The position numbers were made by a program, and so were the translations under genes. This document shows positions 1 to 7,488 of a DNA stretch of 35,025 bases, piece by piece (position 1 is the stretch's first letter; each line of letters opens with the position of its first letter). The stretch is from DASRQK01 sp964401685 (GTDB lineage Bacteria; Bacteroidota; Bacteroidia; Sphingobacteriales; Sphingobacteriaceae), in NCBI GenBank assembly GCA_964401685.1, contig CAYNZH010000024.1:1-35025 (forward strand), in the 5' to 3' direction. The notes beneath the pieces are model-generated. The model worked only from the letters and a program-made list of their open reading frames with translations. It was not told where the DNA came from and searched no databases.

Positions 1-513
1 GTGCATTGTCCATACTGCCACGGCTTTGAATTCAAAGGTAAAAAAACGGGACTTTGGGCGAGCGGTGCGAAAGCATTTCATTTGGCCGCCTTGGTCAACA
101 ATCTCACCGACAACCTCACCATCATTACGGAGGACAAGACCGATTTCTCTTCTGAGGAAATGGCCAAGTTTGAAAAATACCAGATTAACATTATCGAGAA
201 GGAGGTCGTAGAAATCGCTCGGGAAAAACAGGGTGGCCCGGTATTTGTTTTTGCAGACGGGACGCGTGAGAATTTCGACGCGGTGTACGCGGATTTGCCG
301 TTTGAGCAACAATCAAATCTATTCGACAACCTTGGCTGTGAACTGATCGAATCTGGACACATCAAGGTCGATAGTTCTCAACGCACATCCGTGCACGGTG
401 TGTATGCGTGTGGAGACAATTGTAGTCCGATGCGCTCAGTTGCAAATGCAGTGGCAAGCGGGAACCTGGCAGGGGCAATTATCAATCACGAGCTGACGAC
501 CGATATGTTCTAG
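1..513 (+). CDS. Thioredoxin-reductase-like NAD(P)/FAD-dependent oxidoreductase, C-terminal part (5' truncated)
   Basis: The reading frame is open from the first base, so the true start lies outside the window and the GTG at position 1 is probably not the start. The visible 170 residues begin at the redox motif H-C-P-Y-C-H-G, the CxxC site typical of the NADPH-binding domain in thioredoxin-reductase-like flavoproteins. A dinucleotide-binding stretch follows (residues about 17-50). The C-terminal FAD-binding signature G-V-Y-A-C-G-D is near residues 133-139, then an alanine-rich helix. Full family members are about 300 residues, so roughly the first 130 are missing. The stop is 3 bp before the ABC ATPase start, so the gene is probably co-transcribed with the exporter. 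The natural electron acceptor cannot be read from the sequence; many relatives with a CPYCHG motif are not true thioredoxin reductases. Confidence 0.82.
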   Translation: MHCPYCHGFEFKGKKTGLWASGAKAFHLAALVNNLTDNLTIITEDKTDFSSEEMAKFEKYQINIIEKEVVEIAREKQGGPVFVFADGTRENFDAVYADLPFEQQSNLFDNLGCELIESGHIKVDSSQRTSVHGVYACGDNCSPMRSVANAVASGNLAGAIINHELTTDMF

Positions 514-516
514 CCT

Positions 517-1212
517 ATGACTATTGTTGAGCTTAAAGGAGTTAGTAAGATATACAAAACAGGTGACACCACCATTACGGCGCTGGACAAGACCGATTTG
601 AGCTTTGAATCGGGCAAGTTGACCCTGATCATGGGGCCTTCCGGAAGCGGAAAGACGACTTTGTTGTCCATCTTGGGTTGTGTCATCTATCCTACAACCG
701 GTGAGGTCTTTTACAAGGGAAAGAACGTCACTGAATTAAAGGAAACAGAGCTCGCTCAATTAAGACTGCGGGAGGTCGGATTTGTTTTTCAGCAATTTAA
801 TCTGATCGAACCCCTGAACGCGCTCGAAAATGTTATGCAGCCTTTAATTTTACAGAAAACAAGTGCGTCGGAGGCGAAAAAGCGAGCTTCGCACGCGCTG
901 GATGAAGTAGGATTGTCCGACAGATTGAAAAATCTGCCTAAAAAACTGAGTGGAGGACAAAAGCAGAGGGTGGCCATCGCTCGAGCGCTAGTCACAAATC
1001 CCACCATGATACTTTGTGACGAACCCACCGCTTCGCTCGATGCAAAAAGTGCAGAAGTGATCATGGAGGAACTCAAAACGCTTGCAGCTTCCGGGAAGGC
1101 GGTGATCATCGTGACGCATGATCTCAGGCTGAGGAAATTTTCAGATAAGGTGATTTATGTTGAAGAAGGAGTGGTCTCCAATACGATTAAAAATGAGGAA
1201 GATTATAAGTAA
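517..1212 (+). CDS. ABC transporter ATP-binding protein (DevA/MacB/LolD-like)
   Basis: This 231-residue cytoplasmic ATPase would power the exporter encoded by the next three genes. Walker A G-P-S-G-S-G-K-T-T is at residues 40-48, the signature L-S-G-G-Q at 144-148, and Walker B M-I-L-C-D-E-P at 164-170 with the D-loop S-L-D just after. Size and motifs match the stand-alone ATPases that pair with FtsX/MacB-type permeases (LolD, DevA, MacB N-domain). It starts 3 bp after the preceding flavoprotein. Its last 20 bases overlap the proposed start of the adaptor gene, which suggests translational coupling. Calling it DevA-like rests on the neighbouring adaptor and permease, not on this protein alone. 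The substrate is unknown. Confidence 0.93.
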   Translation: MTIVELKGVSKIYKTGDTTITALDKTDLSFESGKLTLIMGPSGSGKTTLLSILGCVIYPTTGEVFYKGKNVTELKETELAQLRLREVGFVFQQFNLIEPLNALENVMQPLILQKTSASEAKKRASHALDEVGLSDRLKNLPKKLSGGQKQRVAIARALVTNPTMILCDEPTASLDAKSAEVIMEELKTLAASGKAVIIVTHDLRLRKFSDKVIYVEEGVVSNTIKNEEDYK

Positions 1213-2149
1213 AGAAAGTCGTTTTGCTGTTCTCTTTGTGCTAACGGCACTGATTTTTGCATGCGGAAGCAAAAAGGAAGAGGAATCTACGCGGACCAAT
1301 GAACAGGTTCTTGAGGAAGTTTCTGTGGTAAAAGCAGTGGGTAAGGTGGTTCCCGAAACAAACTGGGCTATAGTTTCGAGTCCGGTCGCGGCGAGAATTA
1401 TAGAGATCAACGTTCAGGAAGGCGACTCTGTCGTGAAAGGACAAAGTCTGATCACTCTGGATCAGGGTACTGCAAATCTGGATGTGCAGGAAGCACGAGC
1501 CCGCCTCAGGAGCTTGCAAACAGAGCACCTAAGCACAAGGGATGAGCTGAAAAAGGCACAGATTTATGAAGATGAGCTTCGGAGCATCTATGAAACTTCC
1601 CGACGCTTGTTGGCTCAAAACGCGGAAACGCGTGAAAAAGTAGAGCGCGATCTATCAAGCTGGAAGCAACAGGAACAGGTCGTTTTCGGCCTTCGACAGC
1701 GTCTAAAGGCCCACGAGGCAAGCGAAACAGAACAGAGGGTACTCATTGAGAAGTCCGAAGCAGAGCTTGCCAATTTCAGGGTAGAATCACCCGCCGACGG
1801 AATTTTAACTGATTTGACCGTCAAAATTGGACAGAGCATTTCGATTTCGGACGAATTGGCTCGAGTTGTCGACCCCAGCAGGACGATGATTGAGGCCGAA
1901 GTTGATGAACTTTTTGCCAACGACGTGCTGGTCGGTCAGCATGTTTTACTTTTGACGACCGGCCGGACCGATACCCTCGGACATGGTCGTATCGTTTCCC
2001 TTAATCCAGTTTTGTCCGACAAATCAATTTTATATGAAACGGCCAACGAAGCCGATGATAGGCGTGTCCGCCGTGTGAGAATCGAAGCGGATTCTACCGC
2101 CAGACTTACCGTCAATGCCAAGGTCGACGTGCACATAAAAATCAAATAG
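1193..2149 (+). CDS. Periplasmic adaptor (HlyD/DevB-like membrane fusion protein), lipoprotein
   Basis: This adaptor would bridge the inner-membrane ABC permease and the TolC-like channel. I chose the ATG at 1193 over the upstream in-frame ATG at 1157 because it gives a clean lipoprotein signal: M-R-K-I, a hydrophobic core, then lipobox I-F-A-C with lipidated Cys24, followed by a charged linker. The 318-residue product has the first half of a lipoyl-like domain at residues about 55-90 (V-Q-E-G-D-S-V-V-K-G-Q), a long glutamate/arginine-rich coiled-coil hairpin at about 90-185, then the second lipoyl half (E-S-P-A-D-G-I) and a beta-barrel region. It overlaps the ATPase gene by 20 bases and ends 1 bp before the permease. 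DevB proteins are usually anchored by a transmembrane helix, so the lipid anchor is a variation. Confidence 0.88.
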   Translation: MRKIISKESRFAVLFVLTALIFACGSKKEEESTRTNEQVLEEVSVVKAVGKVVPETNWAIVSSPVAARIIEINVQEGDSVVKGQSLITLDQGTANLDVQEARARLRSLQTEHLSTRDELKKAQIYEDELRSIYETSRRLLAQNAETREKVERDLSSWKQQEQVVFGLRQRLKAHEASETEQRVLIEKSEAELANFRVESPADGILTDLTVKIGQSISISDELARVVDPSRTMIEAEVDELFANDVLVGQHVLLLTTGRTDTLGHGRIVSLNPVLSDKSILYETANEADDRRVRRVRIEADSTARLTVNAKVDVHIKIK

Positions 2150-2150
2150 C

Positions 2151-3284
2151 ATGCTCGGACTCGCCTTTAAGTTTATACGTTTTGACCGGGCAAAGAGCAT
2201 CGGAATAGTCACGGCTATAGTGATCAGCATTTTTCTGATCGGACAGCAATTAAGTCTCCTTTTTTACCTCATGGGCCTGATGGGCAATTTAGTGGGAAAT
2301 TCGCCAATAAGTGATCAGGAAATTTGGATCATAGAGGGACAAAGCAAGAACATAAATTCTGTAAATAATATCGACCAACGATTGGTCCAGGAAATCGGGA
2401 GTTTGCCGAACATTGCGCGTACGCACCCAGTGGTTCTCGCTCCGGCTCAGGCTACATTTTTAGACGGAAAAACGGCTGCGGTCACCCTAGTGGGTGCGCA
2501 ATCTCCCGGTTTTGTCATGGGGCCAACACCGGATAGGGTCAAAGAAGGGGATCTGAGTGTGCTTACCCGGCCGAACACCGTCTCAGCGGAATTCTTCAGT
2601 GCCCGAACCTGGGATACGGAGCTTAATCTCAACAAAGCCATTGAAATCAACGGACAGAGTGCCTCAATAGGACTGATCACCCGCAATGCACAAGCTTTCG
2701 GCGCAAGCATTATGTACACCTCTCTGGAAAATGCACGCCAGCTAGGCAACGCCTCGCCTTTCAAAGTCAGTATTATTATTGCAGAACTCGCGGGCAGCGC
2801 AGACAAGAAGCAAACGATCGCGGAAATCAACCAGCTCTACCCTCATCTCCAGGCCTGGGACGCTAAATCACTCCAACAGTCCACGGTGCGGGAGATCCTC
2901 GTTACTTCAAATATGGGGATGAGCTTCGGCACACTCGTGCTTTTTGCGATGATCAGCGGCTTTTTTATCATAGGTCTTACGCTTTATTCTTCGGCACTCG
3001 ATCGCTTGAAGGACTATGGGACACTCAAGGCAATAGGAGCCAAGAATAGCTATGTCAATCGTCTGATTATCGCTCAGGCATTTTTGTACGCAATCATTGG
3101 TTATATAATTGCCATGCTATTGCTTTATGGTTTCAAGGTCGGTGTCGTCAATTCGGGATTGGTCATCGAGATCACTCCGCTTTTTGCCTTGTTTTTGCTC
3201 GCGATCACATTACTTATTTCAGTAGGGGGATCCCTTTTTGCGGTGAGAAAGATCGCAAAACTCGAACCAGCGTCCGTTTTTTAA
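2151..3284 (+). CDS. ABC transporter permease, FtsX/MacB type (DevC-like)
   Basis: This 377-residue inner-membrane permease has the four-helix FtsX/MacB topology. TM1 is at residues about 17-40, then a periplasmic domain of about 210 residues, then TM2 (about 258-282), TM3 (about 305-325) and TM4 (about 342-364). After TM2 comes the cytoplasmic coupling segment L-K-D-Y-G-T-L-K-A-I-G-A, typical of the FtsX family, and a second basic segment precedes E-P-A-S-V-F at the C-terminus. Length and layout resemble cyanobacterial DevC, which exports heterocyst glycolipids, but the cargo here cannot be inferred. It begins 1 bp after the adaptor and is followed 19 bp later by a TolC-like gene, so all four parts of an envelope-spanning efflux system are present. 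Confidence 0.9.
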   Translation: MLGLAFKFIRFDRAKSIGIVTAIVISIFLIGQQLSLLFYLMGLMGNLVGNSPISDQEIWIIEGQSKNINSVNNIDQRLVQEIGSLPNIARTHPVVLAPAQATFLDGKTAAVTLVGAQSPGFVMGPTPDRVKEGDLSVLTRPNTVSAEFFSARTWDTELNLNKAIEINGQSASIGLITRNAQAFGASIMYTSLENARQLGNASPFKVSIIIAELAGSADKKQTIAEINQLYPHLQAWDAKSLQQSTVREILVTSNMGMSFGTLVLFAMISGFFIIGLTLYSSALDRLKDYGTLKAIGAKNSYVNRLIIAQAFLYAIIGYIIAMLLLYGFKVGVVNSGLVIEITPLFALFLLAITLLISVGGSLFAVRKIAKLEPASVF

Positions 3285-3303
3285 ATTTTCAAAGCATTTT
3301 GAG

Positions 3304-4590
3304 ATGAAAAAGAGATTATTCTGCCTCTTATTGTTCAGTGCCTTCCTTACGCCCATTTCGGTTCCAGTTCTGGCACAGACACTAAGCATAGATCAGTTGC
3401 ATAAGATGTTAGAACAGAGCGTTATTTACCAACAAAAAGAATTGGAAACTCAGATTGCCATGGGTTCTTACAGAGAATTGAGGCAGGAACGCTTGCCGAT
3501 TTTTTACCTGGATGCCAATCTGCAGCGCAACCTAATCATTCCATCAACACCTGTCCCCGCTATTGCGTTTGATCCAACAGCTCCCGACGGTGCAATAATT
3601 CCTCTGAAATTTGCTACCAAATGGTCTTCTAAAGCTGGAATTCAACTCGAGTGGAAGCTTTTTGACCCACAGCGCCGTGCCGCCGAGAAGGAGCAGCTAC
3701 TAAATGTAGAAAAATCTGAGATTCAACAACAGGAAGCCGCCCAGCAATGGAAGCGAGACGCAACCCTTGCTTATGCGGCCATTGTATTGGCTACGAAGCA
3801 GTACGAACTTGCGTTGCAGGACTCAGTAGTTTATGCTGAAATCGTGGAGATCAGCCGCGCCCGTTTTGAAGAGGGTAGAGTCGGAAGGACTGATTTGAAC
3901 GCAGCCATTCAAGCCCTGGAACGCAGCAAAATCCAAGTGTACGAAGCATGGAGTGTACTTTTAGATGCGGATTTGGAATTGCGAAACTATGTCGATCTTG
4001 GGGAAACCGAAACCCTGGAAACGGATATCCCAGGGATTATTGCATATATCGAGCCCCAGAAAGACACCAATTTCGACCTTCAATTGCTCGAGATCGATCA
4101 GCGCCTCACCATTCTGCAGGAACAAGGGCTACGGAGGCAGTTGCTCCCGTCTCTCTCGGTCAACGCCTACCTAGGAGAACAGTATTTTAGCAACGAACTA
4201 AAGCTGGCCCAGCGTGATCAGTGGTTTGGCAACAGCTTTATTAACCTCGCCCTCAGAGTCCCGCTGTCCGCGTACCTGACCTTTCAGCCCACCTTAAGGA
4301 AATTATCCAATCAGCACACCTTAAATGCCAAACGGATAGAGCAGGTCCAGAGAGCGTACCGCATTCAAAAGGAACAATCCTCCCATAAGATATCGGCCGC
4401 AAAAAAGAAAATAGAAGCCTTAACCGCCATAGAGACACTTTCAAAACAATCAAGAGACAACCAGTATGCTTCATTTCTGGCGGGTCGAATGCTGCTAAGC
4501 GAATATAACGAATCTGTCGCTGCCCACCTTCAGGCTCAGCAAGAGCTCTGGCAGGCAGAATTCGATCTTATAGACTTGCTGTTTAACTAA
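3304..4590 (+). CDS. TolC-family outer membrane efflux protein
   Basis: This 428-residue protein would form the outer-membrane channel of the exporter. A Sec signal peptide (M-K-K-R, hydrophobic core, V-L-A before Q25) precedes a largely helical, Q/E/A-rich sequence with two similar halves, as expected for the TolC fold: residues about 25-215 and 225-425. Segments such as A-R-F-E-E-G-R-V-G-R-T-D-L-N are typical of the helix that follows each coiled coil. It starts 19 bp after the permease and is the last gene of the unit. Its final four bases overlap the 3' end of the convergent pgpH gene, so no private terminator lies between them. The family call is secure; the specific partner is inferred from adjacency. 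Confidence 0.9.
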   Translation: MKKRLFCLLLFSAFLTPISVPVLAQTLSIDQLHKMLEQSVIYQQKELETQIAMGSYRELRQERLPIFYLDANLQRNLIIPSTPVPAIAFDPTAPDGAIIPLKFATKWSSKAGIQLEWKLFDPQRRAAEKEQLLNVEKSEIQQQEAAQQWKRDATLAYAAIVLATKQYELALQDSVVYAEIVEISRARFEEGRVGRTDLNAAIQALERSKIQVYEAWSVLLDADLELRNYVDLGETETLETDIPGIIAYIEPQKDTNFDLQLLEIDQRLTILQEQGLRRQLLPSLSVNAYLGEQYFSNELKLAQRDQWFGNSFINLALRVPLSAYLTFQPTLRKLSNQHTLNAKRIEQVQRAYRIQKEQSSHKISAAKKKIEALTAIETLSKQSRDNQYASFLAGRMLLSEYNESVAAHLQAQQELWQAEFDLIDLLFN

Positions 4591-6746
4591 ATTGAACCGA
4601 CTTTCCGACCTTTTTTGGATACATCGTAGTCGATACGCACGTGGTAAATGCTTTTGAGCATGTCCTTAAAAATTTCACTGATATCGGTCAGGTCACTCAA
4701 GGTTATGTTGCTGCGTATCAATTGATTTTGCGAAAGTTTGGATTCGACAATCTTGTCAACAAGCTGATTGATGCTTTCCGAGGTAGGCTCCTTCAGACTT
4801 CGCGACGCCGCTTCTACAGAGTCGGCAATCATTAGTACCGCTGTTTCCTTTGAAAATGGAATCGGTCCAGGGTATCTAAAAAGTAATTCATCGATAGATT
4901 TCTCAGGAAAATTTTTCAAATAATTTTGATAAAAATACTCTACGCGAGTCGTCCCATGATGCGTGCGAATGAAATCAATAATAACCTCTGGCAATTTATG
5001 TTTTTTAGCCAAATCAATACCCTTTGTCACGTGTGAAATGATTGTTTGCGCGGATTGCTCGGCAGTAAGCCCATCGTGCGGATTATAATCCTTGGTTTGG
5101 TTTTCTATAAAAAACTGCGGGTTGAACGTTTTCCCAACATCATGATAAAGGGCGCCGACTCGTACCAAAAGGGAGTTGCCCCCGATTTTGTAAATCGCCG
5201 CCTCAGCAAGGTTGGCAACTTGCAATGAGTGCTGAAAAGTACCAGGCGCCTTGAAAGAAAGCTCCCGCAATAACTTGGAATTACTGTCAGACAGTTCAAT
5301 CAATGTCACATCTGACACAATTCCAAAAAATCGCTCAAAAGCATAAATCAGCGGATACGCCAGCAAAGTGAGCAATACGCTAAAAATAAAAGGCAACAGA
5401 TGGCCCCAGGTAACGTTGCTGAACTGTCCTTCCCTGATGAGCACGAGCGCTAGGAAAGCAAAGATATAAGTCAGCAATATCAGCGCAGAAGAAACCAGAA
5501 ACTGCTGACGTTTTACGAGTGTTTTGATGCTGTAAATGGCCACCATCCCCGTGGTGAATTGCAAAAATATGAACTCGAAACTGTTTGGGACAAAAAATGC
5601 CGCTAAGAGCACCATTAGCAAATGAATATTCAGCGCTAGCCGGGTGTCAAACAAGATTCTGATGATGATAGGCACGATGCAATACGGAATATAATAGAGA
5701 CTAGGGATTTTGAGTTGAATAGCCCAGGATAGTGCCAATAACATCGACGTTATTACAATCAAAATCAAAGCGATAAGTCTCGTATTGTCGAAAATATCCC
5801 TACGAAACAAAAATAAAAAGGTGAGCAAAAGACCCACGATGAGGGCCACGATCATAAATTGCCCGAAGACAACCAATGTACTATTCCCTCCCAAGCGCGC
5901 TTCCTCCTCATACACTTTGCGGAGAGATTCAATTTTTTGGTACGTATCTGCGTTTATGGTTGTCCCCGAAGCAATGATCAGCTCGCCGCGCTGAACCATT
6001 CCTTTGGTAGTGGAAAAACTAGCTAACGCATCCTGCTCCAGTCTGGATGTCAACGTTTCATTAAAGGAAATATTAATTGCGATATAATCCTTGAGCGTAT
6101 TCGCTAGCCATTCGTTATGATCTATTGTCCGCCTTCGGGCGAGGGAATTTTCCACGAACTCCCAGGCCTTCTCAATAGTAAAGACATTGACCGTGTTCAG
6201 CGTCCGGCTTTCCCGACCTTCAAGTAACGTGAAATTATAGTCAGTACGGCCCTGTTGATAACGATTATTTAGAGAAAGAACGCCACGATTGTAGACCGAC
6301 CGTAGAAGTTCATCCCCTGTTCGTTTATAAACGTCTGCATTATCTGCGAGCGTATCCAGACCCGCTGCCTTCCATTTTTCTTCGAAATCGTTGTTAAAGT
6401 TCGAAATATTCTGATCGCCTACTGCAGGTGCAAGTTCATAAATCGGATTAATTGTTGAAAGTATCCTTTCCCGGTCTAGCTCAAGCTCCGCGGGGGTTTT
6501 CAGAATTGCAAAATTGTAGGGAGACACGAGGTTTTCATGCATCCAAACTTTACCTTTTTCATATTCATAGCGAAAGCGTGGTTGTTTGGGTAGGAAGATC
6601 GTGATGAGAACGATGCTACACACAATCATGCCATATTTAAGCAATACACCCCTTTTTACGGACTGATCCTTATTTCTGAATAGAATTTTTTGCACCTTAT
6701 CAATTTTTTTTGTAAATTTAATAAATAATGCTTGGGTAAAGGTCAA
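4587..6746 (-). CDS. pgpH: PgpH-like 7TM-HD cyclic-di-AMP phosphodiesterase
   Basis: This membrane protein of about 719 residues has the layout of the 7TMR-HD family (PgpH of Listeria, which hydrolyses cyclic di-AMP). TM1 is near residues 38-54. An extracytoplasmic 7TMR-HDED domain covers about 60-295, seven membrane helices about 300-485, and a cytoplasmic HD domain about 490-680. Metal-binding motifs are visible: F-Q-H-S, L-Y-H-D-V-G-K with His535-Asp536, and I-R-T-H-H-G. The longest frame starts with TTG directly after an in-frame TAA. A GTG at residue 18 is an equally plausible start and would leave a short cytoplasmic tail before TM1. The 3' end overlaps tolC by 4 bp. The substrate is inferred from the family; no cyclic-di-AMP synthase is in the window. 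Confidence 0.88.
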   Translation of the reverse strand: MTFTQALFIKFTKKIDKVQKILFRNKDQSVKRGVLLKYGMIVCSIVLITIFLPKQPRFRYEYEKGKVWMHENLVSPYNFAILKTPAELELDRERILSTINPIYELAPAVGDQNISNFNNDFEEKWKAAGLDTLADNADVYKRTGDELLRSVYNRGVLSLNNRYQQGRTDYNFTLLEGRESRTLNTVNVFTIEKAWEFVENSLARRRTIDHNEWLANTLKDYIAINISFNETLTSRLEQDALASFSTTKGMVQRGELIIASGTTINADTYQKIESLRKVYEEEARLGGNSTLVVFGQFMIVALIVGLLLTFLFLFRRDIFDNTRLIALILIVITSMLLALSWAIQLKIPSLYYIPYCIVPIIIRILFDTRLALNIHLLMVLLAAFFVPNSFEFIFLQFTTGMVAIYSIKTLVKRQQFLVSSALILLTYIFAFLALVLIREGQFSNVTWGHLLPFIFSVLLTLLAYPLIYAFERFFGIVSDVTLIELSDSNSKLLRELSFKAPGTFQHSLQVANLAEAAIYKIGGNSLLVRVGALYHDVGKTFNPQFFIENQTKDYNPHDGLTAEQSAQTIISHVTKGIDLAKKHKLPEVIIDFIRTHHGTTRVEYFYQNYLKNFPEKSIDELLFRYPGPIPFSKETAVLMIADSVEAASRSLKEPTSESINQLVDKIVESKLSQNQLIRSNITLSDLTDISEIFKDMLKSIYHVRIDYDVSKKGRKVGSI

Positions 6747-6783
6747 TTAATTGAAAACACTTCCTTTTTGGCGCAAAATTGCG

Positions 6784-6791
6784 TATATTTG
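6784..6791 (+). promoter_or_regulatory. Candidate -7 promoter element for rpe-acn
   Basis: TATATTTG fits the Bacteroidota -7 consensus TAnnTTTG exactly and lies 18 bp before the rpe ATG. No TTTG occurs at the ideal 19-bp spacing upstream; the nearest TTTG is only 13 bp away at 6767-6770. The call rests on one element. Confidence 0.4.
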
Positions 6792-6794
6792 TGC

Positions 6795-6802
6795 CAAAAT
6801 TA
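6795..6802 (-). promoter_or_regulatory. Candidate -7 promoter element for pgpH
   Basis: Read on the minus strand this is TAATTTTG, an exact TAnnTTTG match about 50 bp upstream of the first possible pgpH start. It sits 3 bp from the opposing rpe element, so the two transcription units may diverge from nearly the same spot. No -33 TTTG at proper spacing was found. Confidence 0.25.
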
Positions 6803-6809
6803 CATCAAC

Positions 6810-7475
6810 ATGCCCAAATCAGAATTCCTAATTGCACCATCGGTGCTTTCGGCGGATTTCGCCAATCTGGAGACCGATATTCACATGATCAACGAGAGCC
6901 GCGCGGACTGGTTTCACATTGATATTATGGACGGACTTTTTGTTCCGAACATCTCTTTTGGGTTCCCGGTTTTGAAAGCGATTGCAAAGCATGCGAAGAA
7001 ACCTTTAGACGTTCATCTCATGATTGTCGATCCCGACCGCTACCTCGAACAATTTAAAGCTGCGGGCGCTGACACAATTACTGTGCACGCTGAGGCATGT
7101 ACACACTTGCACCGTACGGTTCACGCGATCAAAGAATTAGGATGCAAAGCAGGAGTCGCGATAAATCCTCACACTCCGGTTCGCACCTTGTATGAGATAG
7201 TCGAGGAGCTGGATCTTGTTTGCTTGATGTCGGTAAACCCTGGGTTTGGAGGTCAGAAATTCATTGAAAGCACCTACAGAAAGATTCAGGAATTGAGGGA
7301 CATGGCTGCGCGCCGAAATGATGATTTATTTGTGGAAATAGATGGAGGGGTCACCCTACAGAATGCTTCCCAATTGCTGGAGTCAGGTGCGGATGTTTTG
7401 GTCGCCGGGAACACAGTGTTCGGGTCGTCAGATCCTGTGCAGACCATTAGTGATTTGAAAGATTTAAAAAAATAA
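6810..7475 (+). CDS. rpe: Ribulose-phosphate 3-epimerase
   Basis: Rpe interconverts ribulose 5-phosphate and xylulose 5-phosphate in the pentose phosphate pathway, in the cytoplasm. The 221-residue TIM barrel has the family hallmarks in order: A-P-S-V-L-S-A-D-F near the N-terminus, F-H-I-D-I-M-D-G with the metal-binding His and Asp, D-V-H-L-M-I, a V-N-P-G-F-G-G-Q phosphate-binding loop, and V-E-I-D-G-G-V followed by A-G-N-T-V-F-G. I chose the ATG at 6810 because the conserved barrel begins five residues later; the upstream in-frame ATG at 6732 would add 26 residues unlike the family and would sit upstream of the likely promoter. Aconitase follows after 13 bp, so the two are probably co-transcribed. 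Confidence 0.96.
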   Translation: MPKSEFLIAPSVLSADFANLETDIHMINESRADWFHIDIMDGLFVPNISFGFPVLKAIAKHAKKPLDVHLMIVDPDRYLEQFKAAGADTITVHAEACTHLHRTVHAIKELGCKAGVAINPHTPVRTLYEIVEELDLVCLMSVNPGFGGQKFIESTYRKIQELRDMAARRNDDLFVEIDGGVTLQNASQLLESGADVLVAGNTVFGSSDPVQTISDLKDLKK

Positions 7476-7488
7476 ATTAATTACATAT

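Noticed and set aside
2447..2830. Minus-strand open frame of 127 codons inside the permease gene
   Set aside because: It is antisense to the well-supported DevC-like permease, with no start context or recognisable motif.
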